NCBI RefSeq assembly: GCF_000373765.1
Contig: NZ_KB892393.1
Span: 1 to 64,000 of the forward strand
Direction of reading: 5' to 3'
From: Legionella shakespearei DSM 23087
Lineage (GTDB): Bacteria; Pseudomonadota; Gammaproteobacteria; Legionellales; Legionellaceae
Length of the DNA: 64,000 nt
A model generated the notes under the pieces. That model was not told the DNA's origin, ran no database searches, and worked only from the letters and a program-made list of their open reading frames with translations. Every line of letters begins with the position of its first letter. Positions within the stretch are counted from its first letter, which is position 1. Position numbers and translations under genes: made by a program. This document shows, in pieces, positions 17,762 through 26,291 of the stretch.

Positions 17762-19135
17762 TCATCTTCTTTCTGACTCCAATACACCACGGAATTCTGA
17801 GATCGCACTATTAGAATGATTTGCAAGCCAATCTTCATCCAAAAAACAGGTTAAATTTTCTCTATCTATTCTTGGGTCATCCTGATGCTTGAGCCACTCA
17901 TTAATAACAAAACGCTGATAAGTTGCATCAAGAGCATATACGCCATTAAGTACAGTAGTATTCAAATAGTCCGAAGCCTGTAATACAGCAGCCACCACTA
18001 AAGAACGAGTCAACTGAATGTCGTTTGCGGGTACAGACTCTCCTGTGTTATCAAAATTGACAGGAAACCCACCTCGTAACAAATGAACCGATGCGCCAAA
18101 TTCAGTCTTAAATTCGATGTCATCCATAGGATCAAAAACAGTAGGCATTTGTCGATTAATCATTTGTAGGAATGACAGATACTCTTTATCCTCCGAGGAA
18201 CAACTAATCAAGGTCTTGTTTCGGGTGGCTAACCTCAATTGTTCCAATTGACCTTCAGAAATATCACGACCACTGCATCCAAATATATAATCCGCAGAAG
18301 CAACAAGTGCGCTCATGTCATTTGTGAAGATAATATTTTTTGTCTTACCAATAGAGTGCTGCTGCGATGAATCAATATCATGTACGATTAATCGACATCC
18401 CAACTGCTGTAATCGATTAACTACTGCTTTGCCTATCGCCCCAAAACCAACAACACCAAAAACAAAATCATTAATATTCTCCGGTAAATAGGCATCAATT
18501 TTATTGACTACAGTCTCAGCAATCAGTGAAGACTCCAAAAATCGCTTTGCTGCACTGTTAGCTACGTCTATCACAGGAATAGGCGGAGTTCCGTGCCTTT
18601 CGCTATTGATAAATCCTGCTGTTGTTTTCTCTATTCCTATAACTTTGTAATGTTCCAGGAGCGCCAAGGGTAAATACGTGATGGCATGTCCCCCATGATC
18701 CATTACAAGGATTTGCTCTACTTGTGAATCAAGTTTCTCTACCATTTTTGCCCAGAGCCAATTGATATCCCGAATAAAGCTGTGTGAGTATTGACCCAAA
18801 GCCGTTTGCATAGAGCAAGGTTGATAGTGAACCCCTTTTTGTACCAAGGTAGAAACAACTGACTCACATTCAGAATAGCGCTTTCCTAAAATAAAAAGAT
18901 TTTTAGGCTTTGCCCCCAGGTGAATTAATGCATCAACGACATTAATTGAAGTCTGCAGAGGATGATGAACATAAAAAATCGCGGTTTTACCCAATATATT
19001 TGCTTTACCTTCTTTATAGGCCCTTTCTAAAAGTGAGTCTAAAACAGGTAGTGAAATATCAGGGTATCCAACCTTACCATTAAAGTGTATAGGGTCTGCA
19101 TCTTTATCCAATTCATCCTTGTTGAATACTTGCAT
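17762..19135 (-). CDS. S-adenosylhomocysteinase-like NAD-binding protein, divergent
   Basis: Resembles AdoHcy hydrolase but is unlikely to be the housekeeping enzyme. The 457-residue reading has the Rossmann motif GVVGFGAIGKAV (near residue 227) and SAHH-like landmarks in the right order: MDHGGH where SAHH has DDGGD, GIEKTTAGF for the E-TTTG segment, PVIDVANSAAK for the NVNDSVTK segment, and VNFDNTGESVP near the C-terminus. Several catalytic positions differ: the second Asp of DDGGD is changed and the Asp-Asn after the active-site Lys is not recognisable. The ATG at 19135 has GGAG 8 bases upstream; a start at 19207 would add a hydrophobic stretch. Convergent with the aminotransferase gene, divergent from kinase copy 2. 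Confidence 0.75.
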   Translation of the reverse strand: MQVFNKDELDKDADPIHFNGKVGYPDISLPVLDSLLERAYKEGKANILGKTAIFYVHHPLQTSINVVDALIHLGAKPKNLFILGKRYSECESVVSTLVQKGVHYQPCSMQTALGQYSHSFIRDINWLWAKMVEKLDSQVEQILVMDHGGHAITYLPLALLEHYKVIGIEKTTAGFINSERHGTPPIPVIDVANSAAKRFLESSLIAETVVNKIDAYLPENINDFVFGVVGFGAIGKAVVNRLQQLGCRLIVHDIDSSQQHSIGKTKNIIFTNDMSALVASADYIFGCSGRDISEGQLEQLRLATRNKTLISCSSEDKEYLSFLQMINRQMPTVFDPMDDIEFKTEFGASVHLLRGGFPVNFDNTGESVPANDIQLTRSLVVAAVLQASDYLNTTVLNGVYALDATYQRFVINEWLKHQDDPRIDRENLTCFLDEDWLANHSNSAISEFRGVLESERR

Positions 19136-19326
19136 CAATTGCACTCCAGTTATGTAGACCACTAAAAGAACCCCTATTTTAGTATATTTATTAGACATTA
19201 ACAACATTTTTTAGACTTCTAATTTGCCTCCTCGGTAATTTTTTCTATAAAAACATGAAGTTGTGAATTTTTGGCCTATTGACTATTCTTAAATTAAACC
19301 AATGCCACTTCTTGCGGATTTAATGA

Positions 19327-21459
19327 ATGAAAAAAACAGGACTCAGCGATGAGCTCAAAGAGGCTCTGCTTCAACAAATTAATGAACAAGAAAAAATTAT
19401 TGAGGAGCAAAAAAATAAGATTAATCAGCTAGATACAGAAAACTTTCAGCTAAAAAATCTTATTGATAATCTCCCAGGCGATATTTATTGGAAAGACAGA
19501 GCAGGAATTTGGTCGGGTGTTAATAAAAGAGGGGCTCAAAGCCTGCAGCAAATTGGATTTATTCGTGACCGCTCTGATGTAATTGGCAAATCAGATTATC
19601 AATTATTTAGCAAAGAAACAGCCGACGAATACAGAAAGAATGATTTAGAGGTCATGAAATTAAAAACGGAAATGACACATGAAGAAATAAACCAATTACC
19701 TAATGGAGAAAAAATAATACAACTTTCTACAAAAAGACCTTTGTGGGATAAAGAAGGAAATATAGTCGGTGTTGTAGGAAATACCATTGATATTTCTTAT
19801 TTAAAGAAAATTGAAGCAGAGTTAAACTCTGCGATTGCTAAAGCAGAAGCTGCAAGTCAAGCCAAAACAGAGTTTCTGGAGAACATGCGACACGACATAC
19901 GTACCCCATTAACGGGTATAGTTGGTTTTGCGGATTTACTCAAAATGGAGTCAGATAATCCTCACATTAAAGAATATTCAGAAAATCTTGTAGCATCAAG
20001 CCATGCACTATTAAATCTGTTAGATGAAGTACTTGAAGCGATTCGAGTAGGCTCGGGAGAAATCCCCAAATTAAAGAAAAAATTCTGTTTTGAACAGACC
20101 TTAAATCAAGTGATTGAGCTGAATCGTGCACGAGCTTTAGAAAAAGGACTATCTTTAACCCTGCATATGGACAAATCTATACCTAAATTCGTTATAGGTG
20201 ATAAAGTTCGTCTTCATAGAGTAATACTTGAGCTGGTTGCTAATGCGTTAAACTTCACTGATACCGGTTTTGTAACACTAAGCGCAGAACTTGCCAAAAA
20301 AGATGAAGGAAAACTTGTATTAAAGCTTGTCGTTGAAGACTCGGGGATTGGCATTCCCAAAGACAAACAGCAAGAAATTTACGTACAATTCAAGCGCCTT
20401 ACCCCCTCTTATCAAGGTATTTACAAAGGTGCAGGCTTAGGTCTTTCGGTAGTCAAACAATTTATCGATGAGTTGGGAGGCGAGATTTATGTGGACAGTG
20501 AAGTACGACGTGGCACTACCTTTATTTGTCTCATCCCTTTACAAGAACCATTGCTTGATGATACTACAGGAATAGATGATGAAATGGATCAATCCGTTGA
20601 CAGGCCGTTGGAAACAACATATGCCCAAGAAATTAAACCAAGCATTGAACCAAAACAAAGCAGCGCATTTCGTGTTTTGATCGTTGAGGATAATCAGATA
20701 GCACAAACAGTAGCGAAATCCATTCTCGCACAACTTCATTGTGATGCCGACATCGCAGACACAGGGAAAAAAGCTGTTGAACTATGGAAACATAACCAAT
20801 ATCAACTCATTTTAATGGATATTGGTTTGCCTGACATGGATGGTTATGAAGTGACTCATCAAATCAGACTTCAGGAATTGATCAAAAAGTCGCATTGTCC
20901 CATAATTGCTCTTACTGCTCATGCAGGGGATGAAAATAAGAAACGTTGCATTGATGCTGGAATGAATGCAGTTTTAACGAAACCGCTGACAGCAAAAAGC
21001 TGTACTGATATGCTTGAAGCGTTCATTCCAGAATATCATCAGTACCAATCCTTCAAAGCCTCCTCAGGACCTATAGAAGCCCCCTCAAAAGATGAATCTC
21101 TCTTTGACTTATCTTCTTATCCCTTACTTGATATAGAAGAAGGCATTAAAACAATGGGAACACCAGAAGTACTTGCTCAAATGCTCCAGTTTATGATTGA
21201 TGAATCGCTACCTTCAGACATCCAATTAATGAAACAAGCACACGACCAAACTGACTGGGATAAAACCCAGCAACTAGCTCATAAGATAAAAGGCGGAGCT
21301 ATTTACGTAGGCACTACCAAAATCAAAATGGCTTGTCAGTATTTAGAGAAATATTGGAAATCGGGACAATCTGAGTTACTCGAGCCTCTATATCAACAAA
21401 TAATCACAGTTATTGATGACAGTGTTCAAGAAATTAATCGTTGGTTAAAATGCCATTAG
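19327..21459 (+). CDS. PAS-hybrid sensor histidine kinase (PAS-HisKA-HATPase-REC-HPt), copy 2
   Basis: Soluble hybrid kinase of 710 residues with the same architecture as the product of 13714-15771: an N-terminal coiled coil (8-45), PAS (DIYWKDRAGIWSGVN, 52-160), HisKA with H189 in NMRHDIRTPLTG, HATPase (VANALNFTD, EDSGIGIP), receiver with D498 in LMDIGLPDMDG, and HPt with H652 in AHKIKGG. The two proteins align over their whole length, including the C-terminal ACQYLE, LLEPLYQQI and RWL segments, so they are paralogs from duplication. All phosphorelay residues are intact. The PAS domains share the WKD-G-W core but differ around it, so the ligands may differ. No response regulator with an output domain lies alongside. 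Confidence 0.93.
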   Translation: MKKTGLSDELKEALLQQINEQEKIIEEQKNKINQLDTENFQLKNLIDNLPGDIYWKDRAGIWSGVNKRGAQSLQQIGFIRDRSDVIGKSDYQLFSKETADEYRKNDLEVMKLKTEMTHEEINQLPNGEKIIQLSTKRPLWDKEGNIVGVVGNTIDISYLKKIEAELNSAIAKAEAASQAKTEFLENMRHDIRTPLTGIVGFADLLKMESDNPHIKEYSENLVASSHALLNLLDEVLEAIRVGSGEIPKLKKKFCFEQTLNQVIELNRARALEKGLSLTLHMDKSIPKFVIGDKVRLHRVILELVANALNFTDTGFVTLSAELAKKDEGKLVLKLVVEDSGIGIPKDKQQEIYVQFKRLTPSYQGIYKGAGLGLSVVKQFIDELGGEIYVDSEVRRGTTFICLIPLQEPLLDDTTGIDDEMDQSVDRPLETTYAQEIKPSIEPKQSSAFRVLIVEDNQIAQTVAKSILAQLHCDADIADTGKKAVELWKHNQYQLILMDIGLPDMDGYEVTHQIRLQELIKKSHCPIIALTAHAGDENKKRCIDAGMNAVLTKPLTAKSCTDMLEAFIPEYHQYQSFKASSGPIEAPSKDESLFDLSSYPLLDIEEGIKTMGTPEVLAQMLQFMIDESLPSDIQLMKQAHDQTDWDKTQQLAHKIKGGAIYVGTTKIKMACQYLEKYWKSGQSELLEPLYQQIITVIDDSVQEINRWLKCH

Positions 21460-21479
21460 GTGGACATTGGTTCTGTTTT

Positions 21480-21504
21480 CCCGGTTGCAAGCAAGCCGGG
21501 CTAC
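21480..21504. repeat. REP-like hairpin, family D
   Basis: CCCGGTTGCAAGCAAGCCGG then GCTAC; lies 20 bp after the stop of kinase copy 2 and could end its transcript. Confidence 0.65.
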
Positions 21505-21528
21505 GCTGAGCGCTGTTCCTCATTCATA

Positions 21529-21672
21529 TTATTTAGGAAAGAAATCAGCGCTAATTTTAAATTTTCTTTTTAATTCAGATATATGATTTTTTCCCAAGTT
21601 TCGTTCACCATTAAGGAATTTAGAAACATTTGCTTGACCAACAAATATAGGGGCTAAATCTTTTTGATGAAT
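21529..21672 (-). pseudogene. Remnant of a HigA-type antitoxin (XRE HTH protein)
   Basis: The minus strand encodes about 45 residues, QKDLAPIFVGQANVSKFLNG followed by ERNLGKNHISELKRKF and SADFFPK, which match the C-terminal HTH end of HigA-type antitoxins. The N-terminal half is missing. Upstream of about 21672 the frame continues only into unrelated sequence that reads better on the other strand. No toxin gene is present. This is a truncated toxin-antitoxin remnant, not a functional gene. Confidence 0.65.
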
Positions 21673-22100
21673 ATGACCAGTGGGTCGAGGATGATAACTG
21701 GCATGAACTCGAAGCCGCCTGGATGGCAGTAGGTAAGGCGCAGCGAGATGTCCCAGCTCATGTGGCTCACGAGTATTGTAGGCCGGACCGGTCATTTAAC
21801 CCTTTACCTTCATTTAATGAAGAAACCCTGCCCAGAGTTCTTACTATTGATAATTACGTGACAAATTTTAAATCTTGGTACCCGCTGCCGGCTTCAACTT
21901 CTGGTGTCGGTTTTGATTTTGCATTAATTCGGCGGTGGAGGGCGGGTACGCTTGCGGCGGCGCCGGCGGCCTTGGGCGCATTGCGCGCGGAGGATGATTT
22001 GGCGGCGGTCTGCTATCTTGATGAGGTGAGAACCGCAGATCTCACGCAGTCGCGTGAATTTCTAAACTCGGCGGCAAGATCACATGGAATGCAGATGTAA
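21673..22100 (+). pseudogene. C-terminal fragment of an unidentified protein, G+C-rich
   Basis: An open frame begins right at the end of the HigA remnant and runs about 140 codons: DEYDQWVEDDNWHELEAAW, then DEYCRPDRSF-like sequence (VAHEYCRPDRSF), LPRVLTIDNYVTNFKSWYPL, and at the end YLDEVRTADLTQSREFLN. It has no start codon near the fragment's beginning, so it looks like the tail of a larger protein. Bases 21925-21990 are far richer in G+C than the surroundings. The style recalls C-terminal tails of Legionella-specific proteins, but no family could be named with confidence. Confidence 0.5.
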
Positions 22101-22406
22101 GCCTCTCACTAAGGATAATTTCGGCAATATTTTTTGCCGCTGTATCCCAACCCTGTTAACTTCTTTTAATTCAATGATTGTTGCTTTGATGCCGTATGAT
22201 TCAAATAAGAGCTTACAATTCGATACGCGTCATACGTATGTAAATACTCCGATGAAGAGCATCATGTTTATAGGCCAATGAAATCAGTAGCAATTGCTAA
22301 AAATGAATTTCATTTTATTTCAGCATGCCGTATCATTCAGCAGGAAGCCAGTCCCTGTCCATATCGCACACAGACTGTTTTTTTGGAATAATATGGAGTT
22401 TTATTA
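22101..22406. other. Intergenic stretch with no recognised feature
   Basis: About 300 bp between the degenerate fragment and the next secreted-protein gene. Short frames here have no coding character. The promoter of the next gene is presumably in the last 100 bp, but no convincing -35/-10 pair was picked out. Confidence 0.5.
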
Positions 22407-22868
22407 ATGAATAAATTTTTAGCCCCTCTTTGCGCATTGCTTTTTTCGTCTTACAGTTTTGCATTTAGCTTTTCAAACCATCAGCAAGTGCCCACCGCAC
22501 CTGAACCCGGGCAAATTAACAAAGACTTTTCTGGTACGTGGACAGGACCATGTCACGGAGAAGAACAAGTAACGTTCATCATTAAACAAAATGACACCCA
22601 GATTGAATTCATCGAAAATGAAGACAGTAAGTATTTATTTACCATTAACAGCTTAGAGACTCACAGTTCAACCTCTTCAGACACTCACTCTACAAAAGTT
22701 ACTGATGCAATGTTATTTGATAATCTTCTATATCTGAGGTCTTATGAATTTAAGAAATCAACGATTACATTCCTTTTTAGTCTTAACGTTGCATTCACCA
22801 TCGAAGACGATACCCTTACAATGATTGATGCTTTTTTGGGACCCAAATGCGTGTTCAAAAAAGCCTAA
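22407..22868 (+). CDS. Secreted protein of unknown function
   Basis: The 153-residue product starts with a typical Sec signal peptide (MNKFLAPLCALLFSSYSFAF, cut near residue 19-20). The mature part contains DFSGTWTGPCHGEEQVTFII near its start, with a C-terminal GPKCVFKKA. The Gly-x-Trp-x-Gly start, alternating beta-strand pattern and a pair of Cys near the two ends suggest a small beta-barrel, lipocalin-like domain closed by a disulfide; this is inference from pattern only. It stands alone at the right side of the accessory island. Confidence 0.72.
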   Translation: MNKFLAPLCALLFSSYSFAFSFSNHQQVPTAPEPGQINKDFSGTWTGPCHGEEQVTFIIKQNDTQIEFIENEDSKYLFTINSLETHSSTSSDTHSTKVTDAMLFDNLLYLRSYEFKKSTITFLFSLNVAFTIEDDTLTMIDAFLGPKCVFKKA

Positions 22869-23235
22869 GATTTTTGCATGCAAAGCAACATTAATGTCGT
22901 ATTAAAAAGGATGCCATCCACAAAAATGTGGGTGGCACCTTAAATGGAAACCATCCGTCTAGTTTATAGTCATCAAGCAAACGGGGAATAAAAAGGTGCC
23001 TATGTAATAATAATTACCTACTTCTCCTCCAGAATTACTTTATTAGGACGCAAGGCAAATCAGACCACCGTGTCGTATAAATAGTTTTGATGGTACGCAT
23101 TGATCCTTGTTTACGCTCAGGACGACGAATCTGATGCTAATATAGCGGGATATGTAACAGGATTGATTGGTAAAAATATAGAATTTACGATATTATTCAT
23201 CCTTTCGTATTCTCATCTATAAATTACTGTATCCG
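22869..23235. other. Intergenic region upstream of mrdA with one long hairpin
   Basis: A 15-bp imperfect hairpin at 22907-22941 (AAGGATGCCATCCACA with TGTGGGTGGCACCTT) lies 40 bp after the secreted-protein gene and may end its transcript, although no T-run follows. TTTACGCTCAGGACGACG near 23107-23125 is a fragment of the family A palindrome arm. No gene is seen. The mrdA promoter must lie here because the island has cut mrdA off from rlmH. Confidence 0.5.
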
Positions 23236-25089
23236 ATGCGCCCGAATCAGTCGTACACAAATTATCGAGCAGACGCACATCATCAACGTTTCAGACTCAA
23301 TTTACTGGTCGCAATGCTCATTATTTTGTCTTTAATCCTGATTCTGAGGTTGGCTTATTTACAAATCTCTGAATTCAAACGCTATCAGACCTTGTCGTTA
23401 AAGAATCAAATGAGTGTTATTCCTATTGCCCCTCCCCGAGGAGTTATATTGGATAGGAATGGCGTTTTGCTGGCAGAGAACATACCTGTTTATGTTTTGG
23501 AAATCATTCCTGAACACGTTAAAGACATGAAACAAACCCTGGCCAAGCTGCAAGAGCTGCTTCCATCCATTACTGATGATGATATAGAAACCTTTAATCG
23601 GGCTAAATCGCAAAGTCGTTCTTTCTTGCCTATACCCATCAAATTAAAATTAAACCAGGACGATGTCGCTACTTTTGCCATCAATCAATACCACTTTCCA
23701 GGTGTGAGCATTAAGGCACAGCTTATGCGTCATTATCCTCTCGGCGAAATGACCGCTCATGTTCTTGGTTATGTTGGAAGAATTAACATTCAAGAATTAA
23801 AACAGGTAAATCCAACCAATTATCGTGCAACTAACTTTATTGGAAAGGCGGGAGTAGAAAAATATTATGAGGATATTCTCCATGGCAAAGTAGGCTACCA
23901 AATGGTAGAAACAGACGTGAGAGGACGTACATTACGGGTAATTAACAAGTTAAATCCTCACTCTGGTGCCAAGCTTTATTTAAGTATTGACACAAGGCTT
24001 CAGGAGGCTGCTTATAAGGCGCTCGAAGGCAAACGGGGTGCTGTCGTGGTGATTAACTCCCATAACGGTGAAGTACTGGCCATGGTGAGTTCGCCAAGCT
24101 TTGACCCTAATCTGTTTGTTAGTGGTGTTAGTTCCAAGGACTATAAAATTTTATCCAATGCCTTGCAAAGGCCTCTGTTTAACCGGGCTGTTCGCGGTGT
24201 TTATCCCCCTGCATCAACGATTAAACCCTTTGTAGGTTTAGCTGGACTGGATAAAGGCTTCGTTACAACAGCCACTGAAATTTATGATTCAGGTAAATTC
24301 AAATTGCCCACTGCCAGTCACATTTACAGAGACTGGAAAAAAACAGGCCATGGACCAATGAATTTTAAACGCGCCATAACCGTGTCATGCGACATTTATT
24401 TTTATCATCTAGGCCATAAAATGGGTATTGCCAACATTGAAGACATGCTGGTTAAATTTGGCCTCGGCCAATTAACTCATGTGGATCTGCATGAAGAAGC
24501 GAATGGTGTTGTGCCCAGCGCGCGTTGGAAACGACAAACCAAAGGCGCATCCTGGTATCCTGGAGATACAGTTATATCCTCTATAGGTCAGGGATTCATG
24601 TTGGCTACTCCTTTGCAAATGGCTAATGCCACAGCATCATTGAGCCAGAAAGGTCAGCGCTTCAGGCCTCATTTACTGACAAAGACGGTTAACAGTGATA
24701 ATGGAGAAGTCGAAGAATATAAACCGGTAGAAGAATATCCCGTCACCCTCAGAGATGAAGCCAATTGGGATATCGTTGCCGATGCCATGCATAGTGTACT
24801 GACCAGCAATGAAGGGACTGGTTATCGATTTGGTCGCAACCCGCCCTATCCAGTCGCCGGAAAAACCGGTACTGCACAGGTTTATAGTGGCAGACAATAT
24901 GAAAAAGCACGATACGAAGACATCCCTGAAGCGCTTCGTGATAATTCATTGTTTATAGGTTTTACTCCTGTAGAAAACCCTGATATAGCCATAACTGTAG
25001 TGGTAGAAAATGACGTTGTTGCATCCACCGTTGCTCGTAAGGTGTTGGATGCGTATTATCAATTTTATCCATTAAAAGCGAAATCATGA
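23236..25089 (+). CDS. mrdA: Penicillin-binding protein 2, elongation-specific transpeptidase
   Basis: Class B PBP that crosslinks peptidoglycan in the rod complex for lateral wall growth. The 617-residue protein has a short cytoplasmic N-terminus, one membrane anchor (about 20-42), the dimerisation/pedestal region, and the transpeptidase domain with S327 in ASTIK, SCD at 384-386 and KTG at 543-545. Its stop overlaps the rodA start (ATGA). Family neighbours rsfS and rlmH lie upstream beyond the accessory island. Confidence 0.97.
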   Translation: MRPNQSYTNYRADAHHQRFRLNLLVAMLIILSLILILRLAYLQISEFKRYQTLSLKNQMSVIPIAPPRGVILDRNGVLLAENIPVYVLEIIPEHVKDMKQTLAKLQELLPSITDDDIETFNRAKSQSRSFLPIPIKLKLNQDDVATFAINQYHFPGVSIKAQLMRHYPLGEMTAHVLGYVGRINIQELKQVNPTNYRATNFIGKAGVEKYYEDILHGKVGYQMVETDVRGRTLRVINKLNPHSGAKLYLSIDTRLQEAAYKALEGKRGAVVVINSHNGEVLAMVSSPSFDPNLFVSGVSSKDYKILSNALQRPLFNRAVRGVYPPASTIKPFVGLAGLDKGFVTTATEIYDSGKFKLPTASHIYRDWKKTGHGPMNFKRAITVSCDIYFYHLGHKMGIANIEDMLVKFGLGQLTHVDLHEEANGVVPSARWKRQTKGASWYPGDTVISSIGQGFMLATPLQMANATASLSQKGQRFRPHLLTKTVNSDNGEVEEYKPVEEYPVTLRDEANWDIVADAMHSVLTSNEGTGYRFGRNPPYPVAGKTGTAQVYSGRQYEKARYEDIPEALRDNSLFIGFTPVENPDIAITVVVENDVVASTVARKVLDAYYQFYPLKAKS

Positions 25090-26204
25090 ACAGACTGCAT
25101 TCAAAACCCGTATATCGTTTTACAGCCAAATCGCTTCATGTCGATCCTCCATTGCTGGCCTTATTGCTGACTTTAGTTACTTTTGGCCTGTTAATTTTAT
25201 ACAGTGCGTCAAATGCCAATATGGGAATGATATTCCGTCAATCTATGAGGCTGGTTATCGCTACTCTTATCATGCTGGTTCTGGCCTTTATTCCACCTCA
25301 TAAATATAAAATATGGACGCCATGGATTTATGGTGCTGGCTTAGGCTTGTTGATTGCTGTAATGCTCATGGGAAAAATCGGTAAAGGAGCGCAACGATGG
25401 CTCGAACTGGGTTTGTTTCGCTTTCAACCTTCTGAAATAATGAAACTGGCCGTTCCTATGATGGCAGCGTGGTTTTTTGACCGTCAAGCCAACCCAAGCA
25501 GTATGAGATCGATGTTTATCGCTTCGCTTATTATTTTTGTGCCAGCCCTGATAATTGCCAAACAGCCCGATCTTGGGACGGGAATAATGGTAGCTGCCGC
25601 AGGTTTATGTGTAGTTTTTTTGGCGGGAATCCGTTTTAAATTTATTCTTTTACTGGTATTACTCATAGGCTTGTCCATTCCAGTGGTATGGCATGTCATG
25701 CATGATTATCAAAAGCAACGTGTTTATACTCTTATTGATCCGGAGCAGGATCCTTTAGGTTCGGGTTATCACATCATCCAGTCAAAAATTGCCATTGGTT
25801 CAGGAGGATTAATGGGTAAAGGCTGGCTGGAGGGAAGTCAATCTCATTTAAATTTCTTACCGGAACATGCCACTGACTTTATTTTTGCTGTAACTGGAGA
25901 AGAGTTTGGCTTTGCTGGTGGTTTTACAATTATAGTATTGATTGTCTTAATTTCTTTAAGGAGTTTGAGTATCGCAAGTAATGCTCAAACTACCTTTACA
26001 CGATTACTTGCAGCAAGTCTGGCAATGAGTTTCTTTCTTTCGGGTTTTGTTAACATAGGGATGGTGATGGGAATAATTCCCGTAGTGGGAATCCCCCTGC
26101 CTCTGGTAAGTTACGGCGGTACGGCTATGGTAACCTTCCTTGCCAGCTTTGGTGTGTTAATGTCTATTAGTTCGCACCGGATTTTGTTTAATAGTTTGCA
26201 TTAG
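25086..26204 (+). CDS. rodA: Rod shape-determining glycosyltransferase RodA
   Basis: SEDS-family membrane peptidoglycan polymerase that works with PBP2 in the elongasome. The 372-residue polytopic protein has about ten membrane segments and the SEDS motifs RWLELGLFRFQPSEIMKLA, QPDLGTG, and in the last part GMVMGIIPVVGIPLPLVSYGG. Coupled to mrdA by a 4-bp overlap. A REP hairpin at 26253 separates it from converging rnhB. Confidence 0.97.
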   Translation: MNRLHSKPVYRFTAKSLHVDPPLLALLLTLVTFGLLILYSASNANMGMIFRQSMRLVIATLIMLVLAFIPPHKYKIWTPWIYGAGLGLLIAVMLMGKIGKGAQRWLELGLFRFQPSEIMKLAVPMMAAWFFDRQANPSSMRSMFIASLIIFVPALIIAKQPDLGTGIMVAAAGLCVVFLAGIRFKFILLLVLLIGLSIPVVWHVMHDYQKQRVYTLIDPEQDPLGSGYHIIQSKIAIGSGGLMGKGWLEGSQSHLNFLPEHATDFIFAVTGEEFGFAGGFTIIVLIVLISLRSLSIASNAQTTFTRLLAASLAMSFFLSGFVNIGMVMGIIPVVGIPLPLVSYGGTAMVTFLASFGVLMSISSHRILFNSLH

Positions 26205-26252
26205 ATTTATTTTAATGTAGCGATTGGCAGGCGGGATTACGAGCGAGATATT

Positions 26253-26284
26253 CCCGTATTACGGCTTCGCCTAATACGGGCTAC
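26253..26284. repeat. REP-like hairpin between converging genes
   Basis: CCCGTATTACGGCTTCGCC followed by TAATACGGGCTAC. It lies between rodA and rnhB, which converge, and ends 8 bp before the rnhB stop; it may serve as a shared transcript end. Confidence 0.75.
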
Positions 26285-26291
26285 GAAGCGG

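Noticed and set aside
13714-21459. Identity with the known Lqs quorum-sensing locus
   Set aside because: The PLP enzyme is an aminotransferase of the aspartate type rather than an LqsA-like oxoamine synthase, the kinases are soluble PAS hybrids with HPt domains, and no LqsR-like receiver protein is present.
21529-21795. An 88-residue minus-strand frame as an intact small gene
   Set aside because: Only its last 45 or so residues resemble a HigA antitoxin; the first half is antisense to a plus-strand fragment with better protein character. Reported as a remnant instead.
22084-22281. A 65-codon frame after the degenerate fragment
   Set aside because: No ribosome binding site, signal peptide or plausible protein pattern; it begins within the end of the previous fragment.
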